Of a stretch of 47,907 nt of DNA, positions 33,651-42,495 are shown piece after piece. The notes below the pieces were generated by a model. The model was not told the DNA's origin. It saw only the letters and a program-made list of their open reading frames with translations, and did not search any database. The number at the start of each line of letters is the position of its first letter. Position 1 is the first letter of the stretch. The position numbers were made by a program, and so were the translations under genes. The stretch is from JBICIG01 sp043101605 (GTDB taxonomy: Bacteria; Planctomycetota; Phycisphaerae; Phycisphaerales; UBA1924), in contig JBICIG010000112.1 in assembly GCA_043101605.1 (NCBI GenBank), positions 1-47,907 on the forward strand, given 5' to 3'.

Positions 33651-34877
33651 ATGCACCACACCCGCGCCCGTTCATCCCGCCGCGCCACCGCCGCGCTCAT
33701 CGCCCTGACTCTGCTCGGCTCGGGCGTCATCCTCGCTGTCGCAGGCCCGCTCGATCCACCCGCCGGCCCGCCCGCGCCCACCATGAAGACCCTCGACCAG
33801 GTCGAGCCCCGAACCCCCGTCGAATCCCTCCCGGGCGACGCCACCTCCACCCACATCATCAGCCAGCCCGGTTCCTACTACCTCACACGCAACCTCCAGG
33901 GCGAGTCCGGCAAGGTCGGCATCCGCATCACCTCCGACAATGTCACCCTCGATCTCTCCGGCTTCACCCTCACCGGCGTCCCCGGATCCCTCGACGCCAT
34001 CAATGTCGGCAACCTCATCTTCCCACTCGACAACATCCACATCCGCAACGGCGCCGTCGTCGGCTGGGGCTTCCGGGGCATCGACGCCGACCTCGCCAAC
34101 AACGCCATCGTCGAGAACATCCGGGCCATGTCCAACGGCGAAATCGGCATCCGCGTCGGATTCGGCGCCAGCCCGCCCACCGGACCGGTCATCCGCAACT
34201 GCGTCGCACAGAACAACGCGCTCCACGGCATCCAGGCCGACAACGCCGTCATCGAGAACTGCGTCGCCATCGACAACCGGGGCCGAGGCATCAATGTCTC
34301 ATCCTCCGCCGTCCGCGGCTGCGTCGGCTCGGCCAACGACCTCGAAGGCATCGGCGGCTCCGGCTCACTCGTCAACTCATCGACCATCGGCAACCGACTC
34401 CACGGCGTCACCTGGTCCGGCACCGTCGACGCATGCCGATCCTCGGCCAACATCGGCGACGGCTTCGTCCTCCGCCCCGGCTCCACCATCTCAAACTCCC
34501 GCGCTTCCGAGAACACCTTCGCCGGCATCAACGCACACGACGGCGTCACCGTCCGCGACAACACCGCACGCGACAACATGGCACAGGGCATCCTCGTCGC
34601 CAGCAACGCCTACATCACCGGCAACAACTGCGACGACAACGACCTCGCCGGCATCCGCGTCGAAGGCTTCTCCAACCGCATCGATTCCAACCACGCCACC
34701 AACAACGCCACCGGCATACAGGTCGTCACCATCGACGGCAACCTCGTCATCCGCAACTCCGCCAGCGGCAACGCCACCAACTTCTCCGTACCCGGCGGCA
34801 ACACCGTCGGAGAGATCATCACCGCCACCGGCAACATCACCGCCTCCACCGGGCCCTGGGCCAACTTCTCCTTCTGA
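33651..34877 (+). CDS. Secreted parallel beta-helix repeat protein
   Basis: 408 residues from MHHTRARS; GAGAGAGG at 33634-33641 gives good spacing, whereas an in-frame ATG at 33591 has its Shine-Dalgarno touching the codon. A signal peptide (residues about 1-34) precedes SQPGSYYLTRNL...VGIRITSDNVTLDLSGFTL, an N-cap common in right-handed beta-helix proteins. Nine or more PbH1-like turns follow (for example AVIENCVAIDNRGRGINV and VTVRDNTARDNMAQGILVAS). It is Asn/Gly/Ser rich without catalytic residues I can identify. It is probably exported and may bind or cleave polysaccharide. Confidence 0.86.
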   Translation: MHHTRARSSRRATAALIALTLLGSGVILAVAGPLDPPAGPPAPTMKTLDQVEPRTPVESLPGDATSTHIISQPGSYYLTRNLQGESGKVGIRITSDNVTLDLSGFTLTGVPGSLDAINVGNLIFPLDNIHIRNGAVVGWGFRGIDADLANNAIVENIRAMSNGEIGIRVGFGASPPTGPVIRNCVAQNNALHGIQADNAVIENCVAIDNRGRGINVSSSAVRGCVGSANDLEGIGGSGSLVNSSTIGNRLHGVTWSGTVDACRSSANIGDGFVLRPGSTISNSRASENTFAGINAHDGVTVRDNTARDNMAQGILVASNAYITGNNCDDNDLAGIRVEGFSNRIDSNHATNNATGIQVVTIDGNLVIRNSASGNATNFSVPGGNTVGEIITATGNITASTGPWANFSF

Positions 34878-34955
34878 CTCCGCGCCCCCGCACACCCGCG
34901 CGCCCCGCCCGAACTGGTACCCTGCAACCCGATCACCTCAACGGGGAGCACCGCC

Positions 34956-36449
34956 ATGACGCGCCCGCAATCACCCCTCCGCCACATCGACTTCGGCTTC
35001 TCTTTTGGCGGCCGGGGCGACGCCAATCCCAAGCCACCCGCCGACACCTTCACCATCCTCCTCGCCGCCGACTTCGCCGCCGCCTCCGACACCGCGCCGC
35101 ACACACCTCTCAACCTCGACATCGACAACCTCGACGACCTCTTCCTCCGCTTCGCACCCGAGATCCCCCTCTCGGGCGAACTCGAGCGCCACGCCCTCCA
35201 CCCCAAGCACCCCGACGATCTCCACCCCGACGCGCTCCTCCGCACCTTCTCCCCGCTCGCCCGCCTGCTCGATCTCCGCAAACGCCTCCGCAAGCCAGAG
35301 ACCGCCGCCGACGCCGCCCGCGAGGCCGAAGCCATCCTCGGCGCTTCCGAAGATCCCTCTGCCTCCACACCGCCCACCAGTCCATCGACCGACCGGCGCG
35401 ACGATTCCGCCCCCGCCGGCGCCTCCTCGCTCGAAGACCTCCTCGGCGGCCGACCCTCCGAGCACTCTTCCACCCCCTCGGCCAGCGCCGCCGACCGCGC
35501 CCGCGATCTCATCAAGTCGCTCGTCTCGGGCGCCTCGGTCCCCGCCCAATCCGCCTCCCACGCCGCGCTCATCACCCGCCTCGAAGCCGCCCTCGCCTCG
35601 ACCCTCCGCACGCTCCTCGCCGACCCCGCCTTCCGCGCCGTCGAGAACGCCTGGCACGCCGCCCATCGACTCATCACCTCGGTCGAAGTGGGGGAGACCC
35701 TCCGCGTGCGCATCGTCCAGTGCGCCGCCGACGACCTCCGCAACCCGGACGCCCCCGCCATCGCGTCCATCATCGAAGCGATCAAGGAAGGCGCCGTCGG
35801 CTCGGCCCGCCCGGACCTCATCGCCATCCTCCACGACGCCGAGCCCGACGACGCCACCGCCGAGACCCTCGCCCGCCTCGGCTCCGCCGCCGCCCGCGCC
35901 GACGCGGTCTGCATCGCCGGTGCCGCTCCCGCCCTCGTCGGCGCCGACACCTTCGTCTCCCTCGATCCCGACGCCTTCCAATCCCCCGCGAGCCTCCACG
36001 CCGACTGGTGGTCCCGCGTGACCTCCAACGGCTCGGTCGCCTTCACCCTCCCGCGATTCCTCAACCGCCTCCCGCACGGCCCGGCCGACCCCATCGACAC
36101 CTTCGACTTCAACGAGATCGACCCCGCCGCCCTCGGCTCCCGCCAAGCCCACGACGCCTACGCATGGTGCCCCGCCAGCCTCCTCGTCGCCATCGCCGCC
36201 GCCCAGTCCTTCCTCGACGGGCGCAACGCCGCCATGCTCGGCCTCCCCGCCGAGATCCAAAGCCTCCCGCTCCACACTTGGAAGCCCGCCGACGCCGCCG
36301 CCACCGGCCCCGTCGCCAAGCCCATCGCCGAGATCTGGCTCACCGAGTCCCAAGGCGAACGACTCGGCTCCTGGGGGCTGATCCCCGTCCTGAGCGTCAA
36401 GGGTCGAGACTCCGTCCGCGTCGGCCCCGTCGCCCCCCCGCGCGTCTGA
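34956..36449 (+). CDS. Fused TssB-TssC-like contractile sheath protein
   Basis: 497 residues with GGGGAG 13 nt before the ATG. Residues about 1-115 resemble TssB/VipA: FTILLAADFAAAS, LNLDIDNLDDLFLRFAPEI (compare the TssB D-N-F/L-D...L-P element), and HPDDLHPDALLRTFSPLARLLDLRKRL. A Ser/Pro/Asp-rich linker spans about 116-195. Residues 202-497 resemble TssC/VipB: HAALITRLEAALASTLRTLL, DPAFRAVENAWHAAHRLI (where TssC has E-x-x-W-R-G), and FTLPRFLNRLPHG...DPIDTFDF, the C-terminal TssC signature. Typical TssB plus TssC total about 650 residues, so this is compact. No other sheath, baseplate or VgrG gene is seen here. The Tae4-like gene is 3.4 kb away. Whether the protein forms a contractile sheath is inference. 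Confidence 0.72.
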   Translation: MTRPQSPLRHIDFGFSFGGRGDANPKPPADTFTILLAADFAAASDTAPHTPLNLDIDNLDDLFLRFAPEIPLSGELERHALHPKHPDDLHPDALLRTFSPLARLLDLRKRLRKPETAADAAREAEAILGASEDPSASTPPTSPSTDRRDDSAPAGASSLEDLLGGRPSEHSSTPSASAADRARDLIKSLVSGASVPAQSASHAALITRLEAALASTLRTLLADPAFRAVENAWHAAHRLITSVEVGETLRVRIVQCAADDLRNPDAPAIASIIEAIKEGAVGSARPDLIAILHDAEPDDATAETLARLGSAAARADAVCIAGAAPALVGADTFVSLDPDAFQSPASLHADWWSRVTSNGSVAFTLPRFLNRLPHGPADPIDTFDFNEIDPAALGSRQAHDAYAWCPASLLVAIAAAQSFLDGRNAAMLGLPAEIQSLPLHTWKPADAAATGPVAKPIAEIWLTESQGERLGSWGLIPVLSVKGRDSVRVGPVAPPRV

Positions 36450-36513
36450 CCGCCCCGGGGGACTCGGTGCCGCGGTCCTCGCACGAAGCACCGTCCCCGC
36501 GCAGAACAAGAAA

Positions 36514-36537
36514 CACCGGCCCCATCCGGAGCCGGTG
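36514..36537 (-). terminator. Rho-independent terminator of the thioredoxin-TPR gene
   Basis: On the minus strand the stem CACCGGC/GCCGGTG with a 10-nt loop lies about 30 nt past the stop and is followed by TTTCTTGTTC, a U-rich tail. It sits between convergent genes and could also slow readthrough from the sheath gene. Confidence 0.65.
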
Positions 36538-36567
36538 CCATGACCGCACTCTGCCAACGCCGCCGCC

Positions 36568-37680
36568 TCACCCGCCCGAACGCGCCGCCGCCTCGTAATC
36601 CGCCAGCGTCCGCTCATAGATCGACAGGTACCGCGGCTCAGCCTTCTCGATCGCCTCCCGCTGCAGCGTCGCCGCCTTCGCGAACTCGCCGCGCACGAAA
36701 TGCACCCGCGCCAGCGTGTCGATCAGGTCCGCGTCCTCACGCCCGGTCAACTCCACCGCGCGTTCCCCCGCCGCCAGCGCGACCTCCAGGTCGCGCCCCT
36801 CGTGCTCATCCATCGAGATCGTCCACGCCAGCGCGCCCATCGCCCGCGCGTTCTCCCGCGCATGCTGCTCGACCAGCGACCGCGCGTACGCGTTCGCCCC
36901 CGCCGCATCATTCATCTGCATCAGCAACTGATACCGCAGCAACGCGAACTGAAACATGAACTCGTAATCCAGCGCCGCCAACTCCTGCGCCAGCCTCGCC
37001 CCGGTCGCAAAGTCCCCCTCCATCAGCGCACCGTCCAGCGCCTCCAGCCGTGGCAGCGCCAACTCCACCAGTTCGTCCATCCGCCGCTCGAACGCGATCG
37101 CCGCCCCCAGGTCGAACTCTCCCCGCACGATCTGGTCCAGCGCCTCGTCCATCTCCAGCGGATGCCCCGTCCACGCCAGCCGACCCTCTCGGTCCACGAT
37201 GAACGCCTGCGGGATCGCCGTCTCGTTCCGCGACAGCATGTACTCACGCATCGTCCGCTGGTCCGCGTCATACGCCACCCGATACGCCATCGCCTCGCCC
37301 TGCCCCGCCACGAACGGCACGATCTCCGCCAGCCCGCCCTCCTCGCTCGACACCCCGATCACCACCAGCTCATCCCCATACTTCCGCTGCAGCGCCGACA
37401 GGTGCGGGATCGCTTCCCGGCACGGCGTGCACCAGGTCGCCCAGAACTCAACCACATACACCTTCCCACGCTCCAGCGCCACCGGCTCACCACGCACCCA
37501 CTCGGCCACATGCAGCCCCGGCGCACGATCACCGATCCGCAGCGTCTTCGCCGGCACCGCCTCAGGCTCGGCCTGCGTCGACACCGGCCCATCGATTCCC
37601 TCCGCCTGCCCCCACGCAACCCCCGACACGCCGCACAGCATCAACGCCGCCATCACCCGCCCGCAAGTCGCCAGATTCAT
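36568..37680 (-). CDS. TlpA-like thioredoxin with C-terminal helical-repeat region
   Basis: 370 residues. The start at 37680 has AAGGA about 8 nt upstream and gives a clean signal peptide (MNLATCGRVMAALMLCGVSGVAWG). Residues about 47-180 are a TlpA/ResA thioredoxin domain with VVEFWATWCTPCREAIPHL (CxxC) and the cis-Pro loop AIPQAFIVDREGRLAWTG. Residues about 200-370 are Ala/Glu-rich helices of TPR type (AWTISMDEHEGRDLEVALAAGERA, then LIDTLARVHFVRGEFAKAATLQ). It is probably a periplasmic thiol-disulfide oxidoreductase whose repeats bind a partner. It is divergent from the TonB-like gene. Confidence 0.9.
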   Translation of the reverse strand: MNLATCGRVMAALMLCGVSGVAWGQAEGIDGPVSTQAEPEAVPAKTLRIGDRAPGLHVAEWVRGEPVALERGKVYVVEFWATWCTPCREAIPHLSALQRKYGDELVVIGVSSEEGGLAEIVPFVAGQGEAMAYRVAYDADQRTMREYMLSRNETAIPQAFIVDREGRLAWTGHPLEMDEALDQIVRGEFDLGAAIAFERRMDELVELALPRLEALDGALMEGDFATGARLAQELAALDYEFMFQFALLRYQLLMQMNDAAGANAYARSLVEQHARENARAMGALAWTISMDEHEGRDLEVALAAGERAVELTGREDADLIDTLARVHFVRGEFAKAATLQREAIEKAEPRYLSIYERTLADYEAAARSGG

Positions 37681-37761
37681 CACGCATCCTTCCTGATTCG
37701 TTCGAACGCCCCCTCCGAAGAGCGCCCGGCCACACCGTTCCGTCACGCCCGCGGCCGCCGG

Positions 37762-37793
37762 TTGACTCCGCGCTCCGCCACGCTCACCATACT
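37762..37793 (+). promoter_or_regulatory. Candidate promoter of the TonB-like gene
   Basis: TTGACT (37762-37767), the closest match to a sigma-70 -35 box in the window, is followed after 20 nt by CATACT (37788-37793). The spacer is longer than ideal. The element lies in the 197-base divergent gap upstream of the TonB-like gene at 37878. The palindrome-like GGAATGTTCC lies downstream at 37819-37828. Confidence 0.33.
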
Positions 37794-37877
37794 CCGGCCA
37801 CGAACACGCCCGCGCCCGGGAATGTTCCGCCGCAACTCCGGGTCTTCCACCCATCCACCGCCCGCGCGAGCCGTCCC

Positions 37878-38855
37878 ATGACGCCGCAAACTCCACCGAA
37901 CAACCCTCCGCAATCACCCCCGGCCAACTCCGGGCAGGATCGGTCCACGCTCGTCATCGCACTCGTCGGCAGCCTCACGCTCCACGCCCTCGCCGTCCTC
38001 GCCCTCTCGGGCGTCGCCCGAGCCGCCCAGAGCCCCGATCGCGCCCTCGATCCCCCCGATCCCCCGCTCGGCATCGAGTCCTCCCGCGCCGTCACGGTCA
38101 CCTGGCTCGGCTTCGAAGATCCCACGCCCCACCAGGCCCCCCGATCCCTCGTCGAGCAGCCCGAGCAATCTCTCGCCGCCGCCGCCTCGCCCCCCAACGA
38201 GCCCTCAGAGCAGTCCCCCGCCGAGCCCGTTTCCCAGCCCGAGCCGGCTCCAGACCCCGCCACCAACCCCCGGGACGCCGCGCCCGCGATCCGCCTCGTC
38301 CAACCCGCCGTGCTCAACGCCGCTCCCGCGGTCGCGGTGGGGGACTTCCGGCTCCCCCCGACGCCCCCCAAACCCACCCCCCAACAGGCTCAGCAGCCCT
38401 CCCAACCCGCCAACCCCGCCCCTTCCAATCCAGCGCCCGAGCCCGCCAAACCAACCCCGCCGACCCCCGCCGAGTCCGACCCGCGCCCCGCCGACCGCCC
38501 CGCCGATCGCGAGTCCGACGCCGCCTCACGCCACGAGCCAACCGAGTTCAAGCTCGGCGATCCCGTCGCCGCCCAGGGCCTCCGCATCGACACCCGCGTC
38601 CCGCCACGCCACTCCATCCAGACCCGCCTCGTCGGCGCCCGACGCCGACCCGTCTTCGAGGTCTCCTTCCGCAAAGACGGCACCGTCGCGTTCGTCGAGA
38701 TCATCCAGTCTTCGGGCGACCCCGATGTCGACGAGCCATGGCGCAACGCCCTCTACGAATGGAAAGCCAGCGGCTCGGAACTCGACGCACTCCCCGAGAA
38801 CGACCCCGCCGCCTCCCTCAAGCGACGCTTCACCCCCGTCCCCATCCCGGGCTGA
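37878..38855 (+). CDS. TonB-like energy transducer protein
   Basis: 325 residues. One N-terminal membrane helix (STLVIALVGSLTLHALAVLALSG, about 23-45) is followed by a long Pro/Ala/Glu-rich periplasm-spanning region (about 70-215) with KPTPQQAQQPSQ-like repeats. The C-terminal domain (about 245-325) has VFEVSFRKDGTVAFVEIIQSSGDPDVDEPWRNALYEWK, the pattern of the TonB C-terminal fold. Such proteins couple the proton gradient to outer-membrane receptors through ExbB/ExbD, which are not in this window. No Shine-Dalgarno is obvious. Confidence 0.83.
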   Translation: MTPQTPPNNPPQSPPANSGQDRSTLVIALVGSLTLHALAVLALSGVARAAQSPDRALDPPDPPLGIESSRAVTVTWLGFEDPTPHQAPRSLVEQPEQSLAAAASPPNEPSEQSPAEPVSQPEPAPDPATNPRDAAPAIRLVQPAVLNAAPAVAVGDFRLPPTPPKPTPQQAQQPSQPANPAPSNPAPEPAKPTPPTPAESDPRPADRPADRESDAASRHEPTEFKLGDPVAAQGLRIDTRVPPRHSIQTRLVGARRRPVFEVSFRKDGTVAFVEIIQSSGDPDVDEPWRNALYEWKASGSELDALPENDPAASLKRRFTPVPIPG

Positions 38856-38892
38856 GCCGCTCCCACCGACCTCGCCGCTCCAGAAAAGAACA

Positions 38893-38917
38893 CGCCCGCT
38901 CCAGTCAGAAGCGGGCG
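38893..38917 (-). terminator. Rho-independent terminator of floA
   Basis: On the minus strand the stem CGCCCGCT/AGCGGGCG with a 9-nt loop is followed by TGTTCTTTTCT. It lies about 30 nt past the floA stop, between convergent genes, and has the same layout as the terminator at 36514-36537. Confidence 0.68.
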
Positions 38918-38948
38918 CGTCATGCTCCGATGCTCGCGATCCGTCCGC

Positions 38949-39965
38949 TCAGCCGCCCTGAGCCCGCCCGCCGTCCCCGCCCGAGCCCGCGATCGAGTCC
39001 CGCATCGAGGTGTCGGCGACCACATTCTTCATCCGGTAGTAGTCCATGATGCCCATGTTCCCCGAGCGGAACGCCTCGGCCATCGCCTTGGGCACCTCCG
39101 CCTCGGCCAGCACCACCAGCGCCCGGTTCTTCTGAACCTCCGCCACGAACTCCTGCTCCTGCGCCACCGCCAGCGCGCGACGCTTCTCGGCCTCGGCCTG
39201 GAACCGACGCTTGTCCGCCTCGGCCTGGTCGGCCTGCAGCTTCGCGCCGATGTTGTCGCCCACATCGATGTCCGCGATATCGATCGAGAGAATCTCGAAC
39301 GCCGTGCCCGCGTCCAGCCCCTTCTCCATCACCACCTTCGAGATGTTGTCCGGGTTCTCCAGCACCGCCTTGTGCGACCGCGCCGAGCCGATCGTCGTCA
39401 CGATGCCCTCGCCCACACGCGCGATGATCGTTTCTTCCGTCGCACCACCGACCAGCCGCGCCAGGTTCGTCCGAACCGTCACACGCGCCTTGGCCTTGAG
39501 CTGGATGCCGTCCTGCGCCACCGCGTCGATGGTCGAACGCGGGTTGTTCGGGCTCGGGCAGTCGATCACCTTCGGGTTCACGCTCGTCTGCACCGCGTCG
39601 AGAATGTCACGACCCGCAAGGTCGATCGACGCGGAGGTGTCCCAGTCCAGATCGATCTTCGCACGCCGCGACGCGATCAGCGCCGAAACCACATTCGGCA
39701 CCCGACCCCCCGCCAGGTAGTGCGTCTCGAGCTGATTCGTCGAGATCTCGATCCCCGCCTTCACCGCGCGGATGCGGCTGAACACGATCGTCCGCACATC
39801 CACCTTCCGAAGCCGCATCCCGATCATCTCGAGCAGACCCACACGCGCGTTCGACAACAGCGCCTGGATCCAGAGATTCAGATACTGGCCGACGATGAAC
39901 ACCAGCGCCAGCAGAATCACGCCGATGACGATCGCAATGATGATCAGGATGGTCTGGGTGGGCAT
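38949..39965 (-). CDS. floA: Flotillin-like protein FloA (UPF0365)
   Basis: 338 residues. A single N-terminal membrane helix (ILIIIAIVIGVILLALVFIVGQY) precedes the UPF0365 core: NARVGLLEMIGMRLRKVD, then ISTNQLETHYLAGGRVPNVVSALI, DAVQTSVNPKVIDCPSP, and RTNLARLVGGATEETIIARVGEGIV. A coiled-coil region ADQAEADKRRFQAEAEKRRA follows. FloA organises membrane microdomains and is usually encoded next to NfeD, as here. AGGAG precedes the ATG at good spacing. Strongest -10-like element TATACT at 39997-40002 suggests an internal promoter. Confidence 0.95.
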   Translation of the reverse strand: MPTQTILIIIAIVIGVILLALVFIVGQYLNLWIQALLSNARVGLLEMIGMRLRKVDVRTIVFSRIRAVKAGIEISTNQLETHYLAGGRVPNVVSALIASRRAKIDLDWDTSASIDLAGRDILDAVQTSVNPKVIDCPSPNNPRSTIDAVAQDGIQLKAKARVTVRTNLARLVGGATEETIIARVGEGIVTTIGSARSHKAVLENPDNISKVVMEKGLDAGTAFEILSIDIADIDVGDNIGAKLQADQAEADKRRFQAEAEKRRALAVAQEQEFVAEVQKNRALVVLAEAEVPKAMAEAFRSGNMGIMDYYRMKNVVADTSMRDSIAGSGGDGGRAQGG

Positions 39966-39996
39966 GAAGCTCGCTCCTCAGAGGTTCGATGTTCGC

Positions 39997-40002
39997 AGTA
40001 TA
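39997..40002 (-). promoter_or_regulatory. Candidate -10 element of floA
   Basis: TATACT on the minus strand in the 69-base gap between the short nfeD gene and floA, about 31 nt upstream of the ATG, leaving a leader of about 25 nt that contains the Shine-Dalgarno. Confidence 0.48.
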
Positions 40003-40034
40003 GCCGGCCCGCCGCCGCCCTCACGCCGCAAGCC

Positions 40035-40538
40035 TCACGCATCAACCTTCCGCACCTTGATCTGCATCCCGTCCGCCGCCGTCACCCGCACCCGCTCTCC
40101 ACGCTCGACCATCTGCACCTCGGCGTGCGCGTCGTACCGCTTGCCCTCGATCCGCACCACCCCGATCGGACGCAGCGGCGTCACCGCCTCCCCCTCCAGC
40201 CCGATCAGCGCCTCGCGCTCGGCCCGCTCACGCTGCTGCTTCTCCAGCGCCGCGTGCTCCTCGGCTTCGGTCGGCGCACCGATCATGTGCCTCCCGATCG
40301 CCGTCTTCGTCCACAGGTTCATCCCCACCACAAACCCCACCGGGCCCATGATCAGAACCACCAGCAGCCCCACGATGCCCCAGGTCGTGTCGTAGATGAA
40401 CAGGCACACCACGCCCGCCACCGCCGTCAGACCCGCCACCGCCGCAAGCACACCCGCCGACGGTATGAACAACTCGAACACCGCGACCAGAATCGCGAGC
40501 CCGAACAGGATCAGCCCCCAGACCAGCATCGGATCCAT
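40035..40538 (-). CDS. Short NfeD-like membrane protein
   Basis: 167 residues. Two or three membrane helices at the N-terminus (LVWGLILFGLAILVAVFELFIPSAG, then LTAVAGVVCLFIYDTTWGIVGLLVVLIMG) precede a charged linker (EEHAALEKQQRERAERE). The C-terminal NfeD OB-fold is seen as LIGLEGEAVTPLRPIGVVRIEGKRYDAHAE..GERVRVTAADGMQIKVRKV. NfeD partners with flotillins at the membrane. It lies between the protease-type NfeD gene (32 nt) and floA. Confidence 0.92.
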   Translation of the reverse strand: MDPMLVWGLILFGLAILVAVFELFIPSAGVLAAVAGLTAVAGVVCLFIYDTTWGIVGLLVVLIMGPVGFVVGMNLWTKTAIGRHMIGAPTEAEEHAALEKQQRERAEREALIGLEGEAVTPLRPIGVVRIEGKRYDAHAEVQMVERGERVRVTAADGMQIKVRKVDA

Positions 40539-40570
40539 GACGCGTGCGTGCTCCCTCCAGACGCCGGCGA

Positions 40571-42490
40571 TCAGGCCTCGGCTCGATCGCCGACATCCCC
40601 CTCGGGAACCCGCGCCACCACCGTCCGAAACTCCGTCACCTCGACGACCCGCACCGGCTCGCCACCGCGAATGTACCCGCCCTCGGCCACCGCGTCGATC
40701 ACCCGACCCTCCAACTCCACCTCCCCCACCGGACGCAGCGTCGTCAACGCCCGTCCCTCCTCGCCGATCCGCGGCCGATCCTTCCCGTACCCCATCGCCG
40801 CGATCAACTCATCCGAACCCGCATCCGCCGGCGCATCCTTCAGCACCAGCTTGCTCAGAATCGGCACCGTCCCGAAGTGCTTGCTCAAAAAGAACATCCC
40901 CACCAGCGAGGTTGCCACCGCCATCACCAGCGTCACCACCCCGTACAGCAGGTCCTGCTGATCCCGCGCGCTGTCCGGAAACAACCCGCCGCCCTGGTCC
41001 GGAACAAAGGTCCCGAGCAGCCCACCGAACAACGCCAGCAACCCCAGGATCCCCGGCAGCCCGAACCCCGGAAACACGAAGATCTCCAGGATGATCAGCA
41101 GAATCCCCCCGCCCACCGCGACGATCTCCCACCAGTTCGCAAGCCCCATCAGATACGGCGGCACCAGCAGCGCCAGCAGCGCCAGCACCGCGAACCCCCC
41201 CGCCACGCCGATCCCCGGGCTGATCATCTCCACGAACAGCCCCAGCAGAAACGCAACCAGCAGCACCCCGCGCACGATCGGGTGCGTCATGAACTTCACC
41301 AGCCCCTCCGACCACAGCGGATCCAGCCGGCGAACATTCTCCGCGTTGAACCACGCCTTGATATCCCCCTCCGTCCGGATCGGATTCGTCTTCGGGTTGT
41401 TCGCCGCGAAGTTCAGCGTGTACATCGACGACGCGTTCATCTGCGCCGGCCCCGTCCCGTCCATCACCTTCACGATCAGCTGATACCGCGTCGGATCGCT
41501 CGTGTCGATCGCCGGCCGCGTGTTCGGAAGCTCCAACGCCTCGCTGATCTGCGGCGACAGGTTCTCAAGCCGAGGCGACGCCGCCTCGAACTCGGTACTG
41601 CTCCCACCACCAGCCGCCCGGCCCGCCCCACCCTCCGGCGCGGGCAGCGGCGGGCTCGCGCCGGGAGCCGCTCCCTCGGCCGGCGAAACGCTCGCCAGCA
41701 GCGTCGGCTCCTCCGTCGGAGGCTCCCCGAACAGCTCCTTGTACTTCGATCGCCCGATCGCAAACTGCACGCCCGTCTGCGTATCCCGCACCAGCCACAG
41801 CTCCACGCCCGTCGTCACGATCGCCTGCACGATGAACTCGTCGTACACATACCCGAACTGGTTCCGACGACGCGCCGAATCGATCAACTCCTCCAGCAAC
41901 GCGATCAGCAGCTTCGCCCGTTCCTCCTCCGGAAGCTCCTGCAACCCGCCCATCGGCGACGCCGCGATCGGGATCGCATCCCCGAAGCTCACCGGGTCGT
42001 TCACGATCATCTCCCGGCACGCCAGCGCGATGATCGCCCCACCAGAGATCGCCTTCGTGTTGATCCACGCCACCGTGTTCGTGATCGAGCTCTGCTTGAT
42101 CGCGTGGCAGATGTCCAGCACCGCACCGATCTCGCCGCCCGGCGTGTCGATCTCCACCACCACCGCATCCGCGCCCTGCTCCTCGGCGATCTTCAGCCGA
42201 CGAATGAAGCTCTGCGCCGTCACCCGGTCGATCGGACCGTCCCCCGTCCGGATGCTGATGATCGCCACATTCCGCGCCTGCCGGTCCGCCGAGCCGATCA
42301 CCCCGCCCGCCGCCCCCGAAGCCGACTCGCCCCCCGGCTGCACGGTCTGCCCCAGCGCCAGCAGCGACGACACGCTCAGCAGCAGCGCCGCCACGACCCA
42401 CAGCGCCCGACCGCCAACCCGCCGATCGAGCCCGCCGCCGAGCAAACGCCCGCTCCGCTCAAATCCGCGATGGCTCATCCGTTGCATCAT
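40571..42490 (-). CDS. NfeD1b-type membrane serine protease (ClpP-class)
   Basis: 639 residues from MMQRMSHRG. A signal anchor (about 20-50) leads to a ClpP-fold domain: VAIISIRTGDGPIDRVTAQSFIRRL, VVEIDTPGGEIGAVLDICHAI, AWINTKAISGGAIIALACREM (nucleophile Ser in ISGGA) and NDPVSFGDAIP. A Gly/Ala/Pro-rich linker (about 280-310) precedes a second domain, four or five membrane helices and a C-terminal NfeD OB-fold (EEGRALTTLRPVGEVELEGRVIDAVAEG). It probably cleaves stomatin/flotillin-like partners; FloA is two genes downstream. TATACT 5 nt before the first ATG and no Shine-Dalgarno suggest a leaderless message. Confidence 0.92.
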   Translation of the reverse strand: MMQRMSHRGFERSGRLLGGGLDRRVGGRALWVVAALLLSVSSLLALGQTVQPGGESASGAAGGVIGSADRQARNVAIISIRTGDGPIDRVTAQSFIRRLKIAEEQGADAVVVEIDTPGGEIGAVLDICHAIKQSSITNTVAWINTKAISGGAIIALACREMIVNDPVSFGDAIPIAASPMGGLQELPEEERAKLLIALLEELIDSARRRNQFGYVYDEFIVQAIVTTGVELWLVRDTQTGVQFAIGRSKYKELFGEPPTEEPTLLASVSPAEGAAPGASPPLPAPEGGAGRAAGGGSSTEFEAASPRLENLSPQISEALELPNTRPAIDTSDPTRYQLIVKVMDGTGPAQMNASSMYTLNFAANNPKTNPIRTEGDIKAWFNAENVRRLDPLWSEGLVKFMTHPIVRGVLLVAFLLGLFVEMISPGIGVAGGFAVLALLALLVPPYLMGLANWWEIVAVGGGILLIILEIFVFPGFGLPGILGLLALFGGLLGTFVPDQGGGLFPDSARDQQDLLYGVVTLVMAVATSLVGMFFLSKHFGTVPILSKLVLKDAPADAGSDELIAAMGYGKDRPRIGEEGRALTTLRPVGEVELEGRVIDAVAEGGYIRGGEPVRVVEVTEFRTVVARVPEGDVGDRAEA

Positions 42491-42495
42491 CTGGA

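Noticed and set aside
31706..36598. 1630-residue plus-strand frame across mscS, the beta-helix gene and the sheath gene
   Set aside because: It crosses genes on both strands that have clear domains and is almost entirely Arg, His and Pro; a third-frame artefact.
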